Assembly (NCBI GenBank): GCA_001051155.2
Contig: JYIP02000006.1
Coordinates: 62,001 to 126,000 of the forward strand
DNA from: Chrysoporthe austroafricana
Lineage: Eukaryota; Ascomycota; Sordariomycetes; Diaporthales; Cryphonectriaceae
Direction of reading: 5' to 3'
DNA: 64,000 bases
Under the pieces are notes generated by a model that did no database searches, had not been told where the DNA came from, and was given only the letters and a program-made list of their open reading frames with translations. The position numbers and the translations under genes were made by a program. Of the stretch, positions 1-13,327 are shown piece by piece (position 1 is the first letter of the stretch; each line of letters opens with the position of its first letter).

Positions 1-1175
1 AAAATAGTTTGGCAATCTATTAGCTAAGATTTTATTATTAAGCTACTCTTTTTACGAAAACTTTTAACCAAAATGTAATATAATAGTATTTTAATAATAG
101 TTTGTAAATTAAGCAAATACGCTTACTTTTTCCTTTATAAGGAAAGCAGCATAGCGGAAGATTTCGTATATATATTTCTTAAAATAATTATAGCTAATTA
201 TAGTATGCTTAAAGAAGTTATTTCCGATAAGTTATTTCCGATAGAAATAGAAAGTTTATATCAAATTTCTGGACCTTATTTATAAAATTACTCGGAATAT
301 AATAAAAAATATTTATAGTATTCTACTTATAAACGGATAAATAAATAGAACGAACGAATTAAATTATTAAACAATACTTATAATATTATATAAATTACGA
401 ATAGAATAATTGTATTAACTTGCTATTATTAATATAATTCGTATATAATAATGCAAATATAAATACGATAAAGAAATTACCGTTTTACGCACTTTATAGC
501 TATAACTTAATAGCTTATTATAACGAATTATTAAGAGCAAATACAGAAATAGCGGAAAAACGAATCCGGAAAATTAAGAAAATCCAAAAGGAATTTCAGG
601 AAAAACTGAAATTTATACAAAAAAAAAATAACAAAATATATTAATTCCAAAAGGATTGAAAGATTAATCCTATAAGAAAGGGATAAAATTTATCTTATTC
701 GATAAAAAGAATATATCAGAATAATAAAACCTTTTTATTCGTTAAATTATAGAAAACTTAGCTTATTCAGAATTTTAAAAAGAATTTCAGATATTAATTT
801 CGAATTTGCATTACCTTATAAAATAAGAATTTACCCGGTTTTTTACATTTCGCTTCTCGAATTAATACTAAAAATAATTAGAACGGATAAATCGATATAT
901 ATCGAAATTAACAAATCGGAATACGAAATCGAACGGATCTTTAAATATTGAAAACTTATTAAGCATAAAGAATACTTAATTAAATAGAAAGGATATCATT
1001 CAAGCGAAAATAGCTAAGAATTAGTTAATAACCTGAATAATGCATAATAAGCATTTAAGAAATATTAAAGAAAACAACTTATTAATTAGCTAGAAAAACG
1101 ATCAGAAAGATTAAAGACAGTTTTATTCCTTACAGTCGGATCGATATTAAACCAGTCGATATCAGAACCAAACTA

Positions 1176-1421
1176 TTATAAGACAGTATTTAAGTTAAAA
1201 CTTTTAGGAAAAGGACTTTCCGGGATTAGAAATTCCGTATTGCGATACTTAGCCTTTGCTTTACGGCGCTTTTCTGCAGCCTTTTCGGCTTTTAATTTCT
1301 TTAATTCTTCAAGATTGGATAACTTATAGCGGAAAGCCTTAGCTATTCTCTCTTGCCATATTCGTTTCTGTTTCCGCAACCGTATTAGCTTATTTTCTAA
1401 GCTTTCGATTTCGTTTTCCAA
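1176..1421 (-). pseudogene. Antisense coiled-coil ORF of element D
   Basis: An 81-codon open stretch antisense to pol, lying between the chromodomain region and the 3' LTR. It is very rich in Lys, Glu, Arg and Leu, with a conserved core IARLRKQ-like/SNLEEL pattern and a C-terminal PFPKSFN. The same protein can be read, with scattered stops, on the strand opposite pol in elements A (about 7240-7560), B (about 20404-20740) and C (about 15430-15740). Function unknown; probably an alpha-helical or coiled-coil protein. It opens on TTG rather than ATG here, so this copy is probably not translated. Confidence 0.6.
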
Positions 1422-1781
1422 CTTCTAGAACTAATTGGATACGAAAAAGAGCTCCGCAGCATTAATCGGTTCCAGAATATTATAGCTCGGCTAATTATAC
1501 TAAATGCATTTAAAATAGCGGGACGAATCCTGCTTGAATACTGCGCAAGTTTCCAGACTTAAACGGTTATAGTAGGAATAAAAGCGCATAATAATAGCGT
1601 AATGAATAATCCGAAAGATTAAAGATTTACGCTATTTACTCTTATTAGAACGAAAATTGAAAAACTTAAGTTTTGAAACTCTATTAATTATCTTAATTAG
1701 AAAAGCGTAATAAGCCGCAAAAATAAGTCGAATTTACTTATAAAGGATTATTAAGGATAATAATTAACGGAAAAAGGATAA

Positions 1782-2269
1782 TATTATAACCCGGCAAAGG
1801 ATCTATGCATGCAGAAAAAGGAAAGAGCTAGCTAAATGCTTTACTCCCAACTTTACTTAAAGGATTCTTTTTCCTTACTCATTTACGTAATCCGGGGTTA
1901 GGGTTGTAAAGCAGGCAAGATCTAGGAATCTGTTCCAGATCTAGCAAATCCAGGATTTGGGAATTTATTCCAGATCTAGCAGATCCAGGATCTGAAAATC
2001 TATTCCAAACTTGCCAGATCCAGAACTGAAAAGCTAGATATATAAGGATAAGATATTTACTAAATAGATTATTATAGCTTTTCAATCGTAAATCTAAATA
2101 CTACTTGAACTTTATTTTATATTCAAGTAATAGCCTTATAAGCTTATAAATATTGCGAATATTTATTAAATAAGTTTCCGATATTCAAAGCTATATTTAA
2201 TACCGTTTTTGCTAGTATAAACCTTTTAACTCTATAGTTTATTTTAAGATTATTGCAGCATTTATAATA
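1782..2269 (+). repeat. 3' LTR of element D (488 bp)
   Basis: Reverse-complement homologue of the LTRs of A, B, C and E. It runs from TATTATAACCC to ATTTATAATA (ancestral TGTTAT...ATAACA ends, RIP-mutated). It is longer than E's 397 bp because a 35-bp unit is triplicated inside it (1919-2023). It carries a telomere-like GGGTTAGGGTT-type stretch near 1895-1905. Confidence 0.7.
1919..2023. repeat. 3 x 35-bp tandem repeat within LTR
   Basis: Three adjacent 35-bp units (1919-1953, 1954-1988, 1989-2023), each ending in CAGATCCAG or CAAATCCAG and containing TTCCA(G/A)A. Element E's LTR has a single corresponding copy at about 30341-30377 in the other orientation. The expansion accounts for most of the extra length of this LTR. 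Confidence 0.85.
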
Positions 2270-4725
2270 ACTCGCAATATATTAGCGCTTTTTAATAGCT
2301 TTAAGCTTTTTTTCGAGCTTGCAATATTAATTTCCGATATATATAAGTTTAATAAAAAAAATACTTTGCATATTATAATGCAATCGGTTTAAGCAAACGT
2401 ATTCCAAATAACGAAAAGAATTCTAAAACGATATTTAATAAATAGAAATATTACGACTTTCGCAAAACGAATAGAATAGCATTATAAAAGAATTTTGAAA
2501 TATAACGGAAATAAAATAGTTTTAATATTCAAGATATACAGAACGAGATTTTAAAATATACAAATCTTTAACTCTATTTAATATCGTATTTAAGAAAATA
2601 TAATAAATTAAATAAATATCGGAAAAGCTTACGGAATTAAATTTTTAAAAATAAAAACTTATAAGAAAAAAATAATATTATAATTTGCTTAAAGAATCCG
2701 TTCCGGCTAAAAATTAATATATTTTTTTATTTAAAATTATATTTAAAATTATTTTTATTAATATAAACCTTTTCAACTTTATAATATTTTAAAATTGCTA
2801 TTATATTTATAATAATAAAGCGATAATATTTATATAAAATTTATAGAATTTAATATATTAATTAAAAATAAAATTATTTGCTATAATTATAATAGAAAAA
2901 AATATATTGCACGCAATTATAAGCAATTAAAAAAGGGAAAATAAAAGCTAATTCTTAAAAGATAAATTAATATTGCTTAATAATAAAAATTTAATTAATT
3001 AAATAAAAATATTTTATTAAAATAAATAGCGAATTTTAATTATAATAGCTTTTATTAAACGGCTTGTTATAAGAATTAATGCATATTATACTTTTCGAAA
3101 AAAGAAAATTCAAAATAATTTTTATATAAATTTAAAAAATAATAATAATTCGCTATAAGCTAAAAAAAGCTACTTTATAATATAATTATTATAAAAAGCA
3201 ATTCGAATTGCTTAAGCAAATTCGAATAAAGCAATTAAAACTTAAGAAAATTTATTATAAAATAATATAAAAAACGGAAATAAATAATAGCATTTAAAAA
3301 AAAAACTAATTTAGCAAATTTAATATTTAACGCTATTATTATAAAATTAAAATTTTCGGATAAATAAGAAAATAACTTATTTATATTTATTTTAAACTTA
3401 AAACTGAAATTAATATTAAAAGCAAATATTCGAAAATTTAAAAAATTAATTAATTAAATAAAAACTAATTATTTAAAATAAATATTAAAATATATAAAAA
3501 TCGAATATATTATTTACAATTTTATTACGAAAAAGCTTTTTTAAAGCATTTTATTTTAAAATAATAAAAGCTAATTAAAAAAAGAAAAATAAATTAATTA
3601 TTTATACTTTTATTATTATAAACTTGCTTGAATTTATTATATTTATTATAATTGTTAAATATATTTTTGCGAAAAAGTTAAATATAATTAATTTTCATTT
3701 AAAAAATAAAGCTAAATAATTTATTTTATTAAAAAATTATAAGAAAAATTCCGAAAAATTTTATTTATTAAAAATAATTATATTTATATTAAATTATTAA
3801 ATAATTATTTTAAAATATATATAAATAAAAAAAAAATTTAAAATTAATATTATATAATAATATATTCTTTATATATAAAAAATAAAGTTAATATAAATAT
3901 ATATATATAAATAATTATATATAATAAATATATAAATAATATAAAAAGCTTAAATAATTAAAAGAAGAAAAATTAATAAATAAATAATATTAAAACTTTA
4001 TTTTTTAATATTTTAATAATTATATAAATTATAAAATTAAAGTTATTATATTTATAACTATTATAAATTATTTTTATATATAAAATATAATTACGTAATT
4101 AATTAATTATATAAGCAAAAGCTATTAAAATATTTAAAAAAATAACGAATAGCAAATAGCAAATTTATATAATATAAAGCTTATTATAATAACTTTTTTT
4201 TTATTTTTTTCAAATAGATAAATTAAATAATATAAATGCAATTTTAATTTATAATAAAGTAATAAATATTTATAAATATAACTTATAATTATAAATTAAA
4301 TAATAAAAAATATTTGAAAAAAATAAAGATTTTAAATATATATATTTCGTTTTTATTTACTTTTAATAAAAGTAAAGAATAATAATAATAATATAATAAT
4401 TAATATAATAAAAATTAATTCTTTTTTTATTTTTTTTATTAATGCTTATATAATTATTTAAGCCGAATATTTACTTTTAATTTATATATTTATATATTTA
4501 ACTTATTAAAAAATATTAAAGCAGAAAATTTCGTTTTTAATATTTTTAAGCTATTAATATAAAGTTATATTTTATTTTTATAATTATTAATTAATAAATA
4601 TAACCGAAACTTTTTTTTAAAAAAAATTAATTGCTAAAAAAAAACAAAATCTAAAACGCTATTATATTTTTAATATTGCTTAAAAAATAATATATTAAAC
4701 CGTTTTTAAATAAAAATTATTAAAA
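2270..4725. mobile_element. Decayed Gypsy fragments, no intact gene
   Basis: About 85-90% A+T with no usable ORF. About 2700-2813 resembles the end of a reverse-oriented LTR. About 2870-3100 aligns with the reverse complement of the gag zinc-knuckle region of element A (12250-12420). About 3540-3720 aligns with the reverse complement of A's protease region (about 11580-11720), so this part is plus-oriented gag-pro. About 4640-4725 instead matches the minus-oriented leader that precedes the 5' LTRs of A, B and E. It is therefore a patchwork of at least two pieces in opposite orientation. Confidence 0.6.
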
Positions 4726-5445
4726 TATTATAAATATTATAATAATTTTAAAATATATTATAAAGTTAAAAGGTTTATATTAATGAAAACGATATTAAAT
4801 ATAAGCTTTTAATTCGGAAATATATTAAATATATAAATATAATAAGTTTATAAATTATAAAGCTATTATATATAATTAAAATAATATTTAAATTAATAAT
4901 TAAAAAGTTATAATAATTTATTTAATAAATATTTAATTTTTATATATTTAGCTCTTTAATTCTAAATTGCTAAAACCGCTTATTATTTTTATTAATTTAT
5001 AATTTTATTACAAAATTAATAAATCGGTTTTGCAATTTATTTCTATTTATTTATCTTTAACTCTGTATTTATATAAGCTATTCGGAAAATTCTTGCTTAT
5101 TTGTTGCTTTATAACCGAAACGGCGCTAAGCGAATTATAATAATTAACTTATCGGTTTTGCAATAAAACTATAAATTAATAAAAATAATAAGCAATTTTA
5201 ATAATTTAAAATTAAAAAGTTAAATATATAAAAATTAAATATTTATTAAATAAATTATTATAGCTTTTTAATTATTAATTTAAATATTATTTTAATTATA
5301 AATAATAGCTTTATAATTTATAAACTTATTATACTTATTAACTTAATATATTTTTATATTTAAAACTTATATTTAATATTGCTTTTATTAATATAAACTT
5401 TTTAACTTTATAATATATTTTAAATTTATTATAATATTTATAATA
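4726..5445. repeat. Inverted pair of decayed LTRs
   Basis: A forward E-type LTR starts with TATTATAAAT at 4726, and a reverse-complement copy ends with TTTATAATA at 5445. They form imperfect inverted arms of about 285-300 bp (4726-5010 and 5150-5445) around an about 140-bp centre. The forward LTR is preceded by a minus-oriented element leader. Both arms are almost pure A+T. Confidence 0.55.
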
Positions 5446-5629
5446 TTTTTATTTGCTATAATTATAATAAGTAATTTTGCTTTTTTAGCTTTTAATTAAA
5501 GTATTAAATTTTATAAGTTTTATATAAATGCTATTACTTTATATAATATTTATATATTATTAATTATTATTTAATTAATTTTAATACTTATATTTTCGTT
5601 TATTATTAATAGCATATTACATTGCTTAT

Positions 5630-6148
5630 TAATAATTATATATATGCTTAACTAGCTATATATAATATATTTAAAGCTTATAGCTATAAAATGCGTTTTG
5701 CAATTAATTTTGCAATATAGCATATTCTTTTAATTTAATTAAATTATAATTTATTAAATAATAGCTACGTTTAATACTAGCTTAGCCCTTTTTTAAAGCT
5801 AGCAAGTTAATTAAATATTATCGATTTTTTTTCGAAATTGCTAATTCGAAACCGTTCGCGCTAATTCGTATTAATGCTTTATTAAAAAAATTATAATTCT
5901 TTTAGCTAATAAAAGCAATAACGTATAAAAATGCAAGCTATTATATTAAAATTAATATAAAGTATAAAAAAGGATTATATATAACTTGTATAAATATAAG
6001 CACTTATATTTATAATATAATTAATAGTTATATATATATTTAACTAGCTATATATAATATATTTAAAGCTTATAATTATAAAATATATTTTGCAATTAAT
6101 TTTGCAATATAATATATTTTTTTAATTTAATTAAATTATAATTTATTA
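5630..6148. mobile_element. Candidate TRIM element with 127-bp terminal repeats
   Basis: Two direct repeats of equal length, 5630-5756 and 6022-6148, flank a 265-bp non-coding interior. Repeat tips are TAATA.../...TTATTA, consistent with TG...CA ends after RIP. The 519-bp unit is flanked by the exact 5-bp direct duplication CTTAT (5625-5629 and 6149-6153), as expected of an LTR-type insertion. The interior shows no coding capacity. I could not identify a primer-binding site. Confidence 0.6.
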
Positions 6149-6417
6149 CTTATAATTAGCTTTTTCTTTTATAATATTTTTCTTAAAACTTTTTGAAAAG
6201 TTAATTATTAATACGTATAGCTATTATTATAAATTCTAAAAAGTTATTAAATTTATTAACTTTAAAGAATTCGTTTTTTATTTCTTCTTTTAATTTTTAA
6301 TAGAATTAAAATATTATAAATTTATTATTTTAATTTAAATATATATAAATTTATTTAAATTTAGCAAAATATTTTGAAATTAACTGTATTTAATATAAAT
6401 TAACCAGTTATTATTCT

Positions 6418-6830
6418 TATTATAAACGCTGCAGTAAATCCTAAGACGTACTATAAAATCAAGGGGTTTATACTAATAAGAGCAATGCCAAGTACGGATC
6501 TTGAGCTTCAGGACGGGTTCATTTATATATCGCAATATTCATAAGCCAATGCGGCTATCAATAGTAGGGTCCAATTGATACTTAAATTAATAACTAAAGA
6601 ATTATCTATCTATCCGGCTAGTAATTCTCCTAGCCTTATATATCTAATCTTTTAGTCTTTAGCTTATAATTGCTTACTGGAACTCGCTACTGCTTACCGA
6701 ATCCCGGTAAGCTAAGCTAAGCCCTAATAACCCTAATCCTAGATTACGTAATTTTTGCAGGATATACTTCCCCATTATCTGACTTGGATTCTATTTAGGG
6801 TTTCTTTCGTTTATACGTTAGTTTATAATA
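6418..6830 (-). repeat. Element A 3' LTR (left)
   Basis: 413 bp, starts TATTATAAAC and ends GTTTATAATA, the RIP-mutated form of TGTTATAAAC...GTTTATAACA. Same length as the right LTR at 13328-13740, with differences that are mainly transitions. Confidence 0.85.
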
Positions 6831-7239
6831 TTATCCCTTTTTTATCGGGTATTATCCCCAATACTATTCCGTAAATGCCTTTATACGGTAATCTTTTTTT
6901 CACGCCTTCCTAATTAAGATATCTTATAGAGTTATCAAGTCTCGTAATCCCGTATTTATTCTTTCTTCCAAAAGCCTTGCCCGTCTTAAGCGATTTTCAT
7001 TTATCGAGTCCCAGGAATACGAAATCATGCCTTATTCTTTTTATCTTGAAAAAGGCTTGTCGTATCGCATAGTAGATAGGGTTAAGAGTTATTCTAATTG
7101 TACGAAAAGGGGGCGTTCTTGCAATACTGGACGGGTTCCGTTATTATTTCGTAAATTTCTTTCTGACTTATTTCCTTTATTTTCCTTCCTAATTTTGCTA
7201 TAGTATTACGAATTACTGATAAATTATCCCGGATTAATA

Positions 7240-7560
7240 ATCGTAAGGTTGAAGAAGAAAGGCGGCTTCTAGAGCTCTAATCTCGTATAACCGAATCTTT
7301 GGCTCGTCTTGCGCGGTTAAAGAAATAATGCCGCTTCTTTCAAAAGAAAGGAATAAAGTTAGTAAATCAAAGTCTAGAAGAAGAAGAGCGTAGCCGTATA
7401 GCTATCGAAATGCAGGCGGTAATTTCTGAAAAATCCGCGGCTACTATTACCGATCTTTCTTTTAGTGGTTTTGATTGGAATTCCGTAAGTATCGGTAATT
7501 CTGTAATAGACTGGTCTGGTTTTTTGGGTAAGGCTAGTTCCTGTTTTGAATCCGGGTAGT
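7240..7560 (+). pseudogene. Antisense coiled-coil ORF of element A
   Basis: Charged helical protein readable on the plus strand, opposite to pol, between the LTR and chromodomain. It contains an RITESLARLARLKK core followed by a FFQKKGIKLVNQSLEE-like stretch, broken by at least two stop codons. Homologous in position and sequence to the ORFs in elements B, C and D. Conservation in all four copies argues that it is a standard third ORF of the family rather than chance. Function unknown. Confidence 0.55.
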
Positions 7561-7674
7561 TTTCTTAAGTAATTCGGGTAAGTGGAGCTTTTATAAGCTT
7601 ATTCCTTTTCGTTATTGTTTGCCCAAGTAGTCTGCTAATATTCGGGATGCATTCTGTAAGTTGGATTTGGGTTC

Positions 7675-7935
7675 TTATAAATTCTTACTTGCCGAGTAGC
7701 TTTTCCATTTGATAAGGTATTCGGGATCGTAATCTGGTCCGCAATGCCTGAAGATTCGTTCGACCTTATATTCTGGCTTGTTATTTTCGATTTGGATACT
7801 TTTGTCTATTTTAATTGATTTTGGTACTAGTTCGAAAAGCGAGATATAGAATACCGGATAGATTCTTATTCTATAGGGTAATGCAAGTTCAAAATTGATA
7901 TTTGAGATTTTCTTTAGGATCCTGAATAGTCCCAA
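7675..7935 (-). pseudogene. Integrase C-terminal / chromodomain fragment of A
   Basis: An 86-codon fragment. It carries the family-typical stretch from an LP...RIYPVFYISLFE motif (usually RIHPVFHVSLLE) through EYKVERIF to YLIKWKSY, which is the chromodomain strand-helix pattern (usually YLVKWKGY). This identifies the element as a chromovirus. It is a remnant: neighbouring integrase sequence is interrupted by stops. Confidence 0.8.
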
Positions 7936-10900
7936 TTTCTTATAATCCAGTAAATGAGAAGGTTTTGTTATTTTAATATAATCTTTCTATTGAATAAGGT
8001 AAACTTTATCTCTTTCTTATAGGATTAGTCTTTCAATCTTTTTGGAATTAGCGTATCTCGTTATTTTTTCTTATATAAACCTTAATTCTTTCTGGAATTT
8101 TTTTTAAACCTTTTTAATTTTTCTAATTCGTCTATTTGCAGCTTTTACGTTTGCTCCTGGTATTTTATTATAATAGGCTATCGGGTTATAGCTATAGAAT
8201 GCGTAAAATAATAACTTTTTCGTTATGCTTATATCTGTATTATTATATGCAAATTGCGCTAAAAGTAAGAAGTCGACCCAGTTATTCTATTCGTAATTCA
8301 TATAGTATCGTAAATATTATTTGATAATCTGGTTAGTTCTTTCTGTTTGTCCGTCCGTTTGTAAATAGAATGCTATGGATATTTTTTATTATATTCCGAA
8401 TAGCTTCGTAAGTAAAGTCCAGAAATTTGATACGAACTTTCTGTCTTTATCGGAAATGATTTCTTTAAGCATGCTATAATTAGCTATAACCGTTCGGAAG
8501 AACGTATATACGAGTTCTTCTGCTATGCTGCTTTCTTTATATAGTAGGAAATAAGTATATTTGCTTAGTTTGCAAACTATTACTAAAATGCTATTATATT
8601 GTACTCTAATTAAGGGTTTTCGTAAAAGGGGTAATTTTGTAATAAAGTCCCAGCTAATGGATTGCTAAACTGCTTCCGGAATCGGGAATAGTTAGAGCAA
8701 GCTATAAGGCTTATAGTATTCAATCTTATTCTTTTTACAGCTATCGCATTCTCGTAAGATTTTTTCGATTTTTCGTCTGAATCCTAGCAAATTCCAGTAT
8801 TTCTTGATTCTTTCGTAAATAGCTCTGATTCCTTAATAACTATATGCTAGTGCATTATGCATAGTCCTGATATATTCGTCCTGTTTTTCGGGGATTATAT
8901 TTTCAGGATTTCTTTCCTGATTCTCGATTCTGATAATCGTATTGAGTTCTCTTGCTTCGTTTACCAGGCTGCTATTTTTGTTCTGCCTAAAAATATTCTG
9001 CAGTTTTTTGGGTTCCGTATTTTAGTAATCTGATTGTTTGCTAAAAGCGTTCGCTTTGCCGTTTTCTAATCCCTTGCAATATACGATTTTTAAATCAAAT
9101 TATAAAAGGAATTCTGCCTATTTGACTTGTCATTTATTCAAAATTTTTGTTATTATAAATATTATCAAGTTTTTGTAATCTGAATATACTATTATTTAGT
9201 ATTTTGTTCCGATTAGATAGTATTGCTATTCCTTAAATGCTTTAACAATTGCTATTAATTCTTTATCCGGGATGCCGTAATTGAATTCTGGGCCGTTTAG
9301 CTTTTTTGAGAAATTGCTTACGATTCTAAAGCGTCTTTAGTTATCTCGCTAGCCTAATTGTCCGCCAAGTACGTAATCTAATACGTCGGTTTCAATTTCA
9401 AATGGTTTATTTGAATTTGCTTTGCAGAGTATGGGTTCTGATATAACTTATTTTTTGATTTTATCGAATGCTTTTTATGCTTCCCTAGTCTATTCGAATT
9501 TGCAGTTTTTTTTTGTAAGGTTTATAAGTAGGCATGCGATCTTGCTATAATCCCGAATGAATTGCTAGTAGAAATTGGCATAGCCGAGAAATGCTCTGAC
9601 TTTTTTAATCTTTCCTAATATAAGCCATTCTTCTATTATTCGAACTTTATCTTTTTGCATGCTAATTTATTCTGGTTCGATAATATAGCTTAAATAATCG
9701 ATTTTCTGCTAATAAAACTGGCATTTGCTTGGTTCTATAAGAAACTTGTTATCCTATAGCATTTGAAATACTTATCGTACGTACTATTTATATAATGCGA
9801 GGTTTTTGGAATAAATAAGAATATTATCAAAATAGATAATAACGATAATATCCAAGTATTCGCAAAAGATATTATTGATTATTTCTTGGAAAAACGCGAA
9901 TGCATTAGTTAATCCAAAAGGCAAAATTATATATTCGAAATGTTTATAGCGGGTCCTGAATGCTATTTTCCAAATATCGTTTTCTTTAATCCGGATATAG
10001 TAATACTCTTCTTTGAGATCTAATATAGTAAACTATTTTATTTTTGTCAAATGATCTCGCATTTCTCCTATTAATAGTAGGGGATAGCGGTTTTTAATCG
10101 TAATATTATTGAATTGCCGATAATCCATACAAAATTGTAATTTGCCGTTTTTCTTTAGAACGAATAGGATTGGGTATTTTGCTAGTAATTGTAATTTCCG
10201 TATATAGCTTCTTTTGAGGTTTTCGTTAATATATTCTTTGAATGCCTTAAGTTTTGCTTAATCAAGCTTATAGATAGAGTAGTTTTGCGGCTTTGTCTTT
10301 TCTTTTAATAGGATCTTATAATCGAAAGGGCTATATTCGGATAAGCCGTTATCGAATCTTCCTTGCTATAGCTTTTTGAATTCGTAATATTCCCGTAATA
10401 CATTTTTAAAGTCTAATAATAGGCCTTTTTCGTTTTCTGCGATTTGTAAGAATATAAAGTATTGCTATGCGTACTTTGCTTTGTTAGCTTCTTATTTCTG
10501 GGGTTTTTTCGTTTCTGGTAATCTCGAGTATTTGTCGAATGCCAAGCCGAATTGCTTTCTGGCATATTCGTACTATAGGAGCTGTATTTCTTTATAGTTC
10601 TATAATCTATATTCTCTCGTATTGCTCTGTACTTAACCAAACTTTTATTAATCGATAATTATTTATAATCTTAGTTTATCCCTAACTTTCGTTTAAAGGT
10701 TCAAAATATCCGTAACCCTTCCTTATATCGTAGCTTGCCTTCTTGCTTTAAGAGTACTTATAAGCCTATTTGAACGCATTTCGCTTATATTATCCTTAAT
10801 AATTAAGTCTTTTCCTTTACTAATAATTGCAACCTTTTCAGTAAGTACGGCTTGTTCTTATAAAATCTGGCTAATAGTCCAATCGATTCGAGAATTATAT

Positions 10901-13327
10901 TTTTTAAGCCAAAATATTCCCAAAATTAACTTATATTATGCCGTATCTGTAATATCAAAAGTAACGTTTATTATAAAGCTTTAGATTAAAATAAGTAAAT
11001 GATTAGTTTCTATATCGATTATTCTTAAATTATATATAACCGATTTTCTTTTTACAGTATTGAATCTGTAAGGATCCTTCTTTTGTATCCAGGGAATTCG
11101 TTCTCTATTAACGATTTCTGGCAAAATGAAATTTCCTTATATGCTATTGTCCAGTAGTGCGCTATATCGTTATCCTTTAATATATGCGTCCAGAATAATA
11201 TATTCCTTATTCTTTCTAGTAGTAGCATATAGGGATTTCTTAATCCTGATCGGCTATTGTCCCATTATAAGCAATCCTTCCTTTTTAGGGTATTTCGGGC
11301 ATTTCTCGTTACTTGTTATGCTAGCTTCCTTGCTTGAGCATAGCCTCGCTACCGATTTTTCTCGATTTTCTGCAGCCTATACCAGTCTTTGGCCTTATCC
11401 TATGCATATATGGAATATGCTATTACGTAACATTATCCTTACGTAGTCTTTCTATCGATATATATTCGAGAGCAATTATCCGGTAGCCCAATATATGCGT
11501 TATTATTTTCGATATACAGAACCTTTCTATATTTTCTTTTCTTTTCCGTAACGGGATAGATCAATTAGTCCTATTCCTTAAATAAAAACTAATCGTATTT
11601 GACTTTCTCGCTAAAGTATATTTGGCAATTATAATAAATACAGCTAATCCAGGCAAGTTTATAATAACGAGGGTATAAGTAATTGATCCTTCCGTCTTCT
11701 TAGGGTAAGCATCCGCTATTCTGAAATAGTATGCTTTGGAAGAGTTCTTTTGTTATAAGCTTATAAATGATATGCTCAACTTCCGTATATTTGGATATCC
11801 ATTTGCTGCAATTTTGGCAGTTCTTTTGCTAGTAATAAGCTATTTTTTCTGATAATTTTTCGTCGGGAATTGGAATTGGTAGGTTATCCGGCTGCCTATC
11901 GGGATATATTAATTCTTTGACAATATTGCTAAGTATCGGTAATCCTGATTGCATAATGCCGATTTCTTCTTCTATTATGCTATTCCATTATCGTTCCAGA
12001 TAGTAGTTCAAAAAGTATTTCTTTAAATCTTCCTCGCTTTGCGAAAGCCTTTCGCTAAAGCAATCGGAATCGCTATCCTGGATAATAGTATTGTAAAGTA
12101 AGCCTTTCTTGCTTATAGCGAGTTATCGTTTTCCCTAAGGCTTATATAGGAACTATCTTGAACCTTCCTTTTCTGAGAAATGCAATACGCAATAATCGTA
12201 ATAGCAGGCTATCCAGCTAAGATTGCTATAATTAGAATCCGCTGCTTGCTTTAATAGGATATTTTTGTTTAGCTGATTGGGTTCTTGCTGCTAAGCGATA
12301 TTAAGCTATTTCTCTAAGACTAGCTTCCATTCTTGCTTTTTTCGTTCCTATCGATAATTGCGGGCAATATAACTTTTTTTATCGCAATTATAACAAGTAA
12401 CCCTTTTTCGTTGCTTATATATAAAGGTATCTAGTTCTATAGGCCTAGTATATATAATGCCCGAATAGGCCATACTATTCTTGCCTTTATATTAGAACTT
12501 GCATTTCTTAATATTTGGCTAATATTGCGGGATAATATCGTAATTCTTCTGCTATTATTATTATCGTTCATATAATCTATTATCGATTCGAATTGCTTTA
12601 TTAATAAATTCGCTAAGTTCTTTAGATCGGTTTTCCTTATAGAGTTTATCTTTAACTTCTTCCTTAAGTCCTATATAATAAGCATCTATAAGAAGTTCGT
12701 TCTCGTAATTTAGGTAAGCTACGATTTGCCGGAACCTGGCCGTATAGTCCGAGGCCGAACCGGTTTGTCGAAATGCTTCTAGTTACTATATTGCAATACG
12801 TTATTTATCCGGATTTCCAAAGGTTTTAATAAAAGCCGATTCGAAATTGGCATAGCGTTGGAAAATGCGTTTGGTATCTTCCGAGCGAAATTCTTTACTG
12901 TTATCCAAATAATCGCGGAAGGTTGGCTCTTACTACTAGAAAGCCGTTCTTTCAAAGCGACTTCTTGCGAAATCGATCTTATCGTAAGTAATCCTGAATT
13001 AGGGTCCGTAATGCTTGAAATAAGCCTTAAGTTATATTAAGAAAGCCTAAAAGTCTTTTCGAATGCCTTTATAAGGGCCGGGTTTGTCGAGCTTGAAAGC
13101 TTTTGCCTATTAAAGGGCGTTAAAGCGGATAACCTTATTTTTGATTTCCTCAAGTTATTAATACAGAGCCATATTCTGTTACTGGAATTGCTCGTTAGTA
13201 AGGACGGTTAGTATTTCTTCTTGAAAAGCTTAGTTATTGGATAAAAACGGGGTTTAGGGCGCTATCGTATCCTGGGTATTGCTTAAGGGGTATATACTGG
13301 ACCGATTTCGAATAAGAGTTATCAAAA

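Larger units (their letters stand above)
1..2269 (+). mobile_element. Ty3/Gypsy element D, 3' part, RIP-decayed
   Basis: Plus-oriented 3' end of a chromovirus-like LTR retrotransposon whose 5' part lies outside the window. About 160-500 is the reverse complement of the integrase stretch of elements A-C, and about 760-960 matches their integrase C-terminal/chromodomain stretch (compare 7675-7935). A purine-rich tract precedes an LTR at 1782-2269. Every reading frame is broken. It belongs to the same superfamily as A, B, C and E but lies in the opposite orientation. Composition is very AT-rich with mainly transition differences from the other copies, as expected of RIP. Confidence 0.8.
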
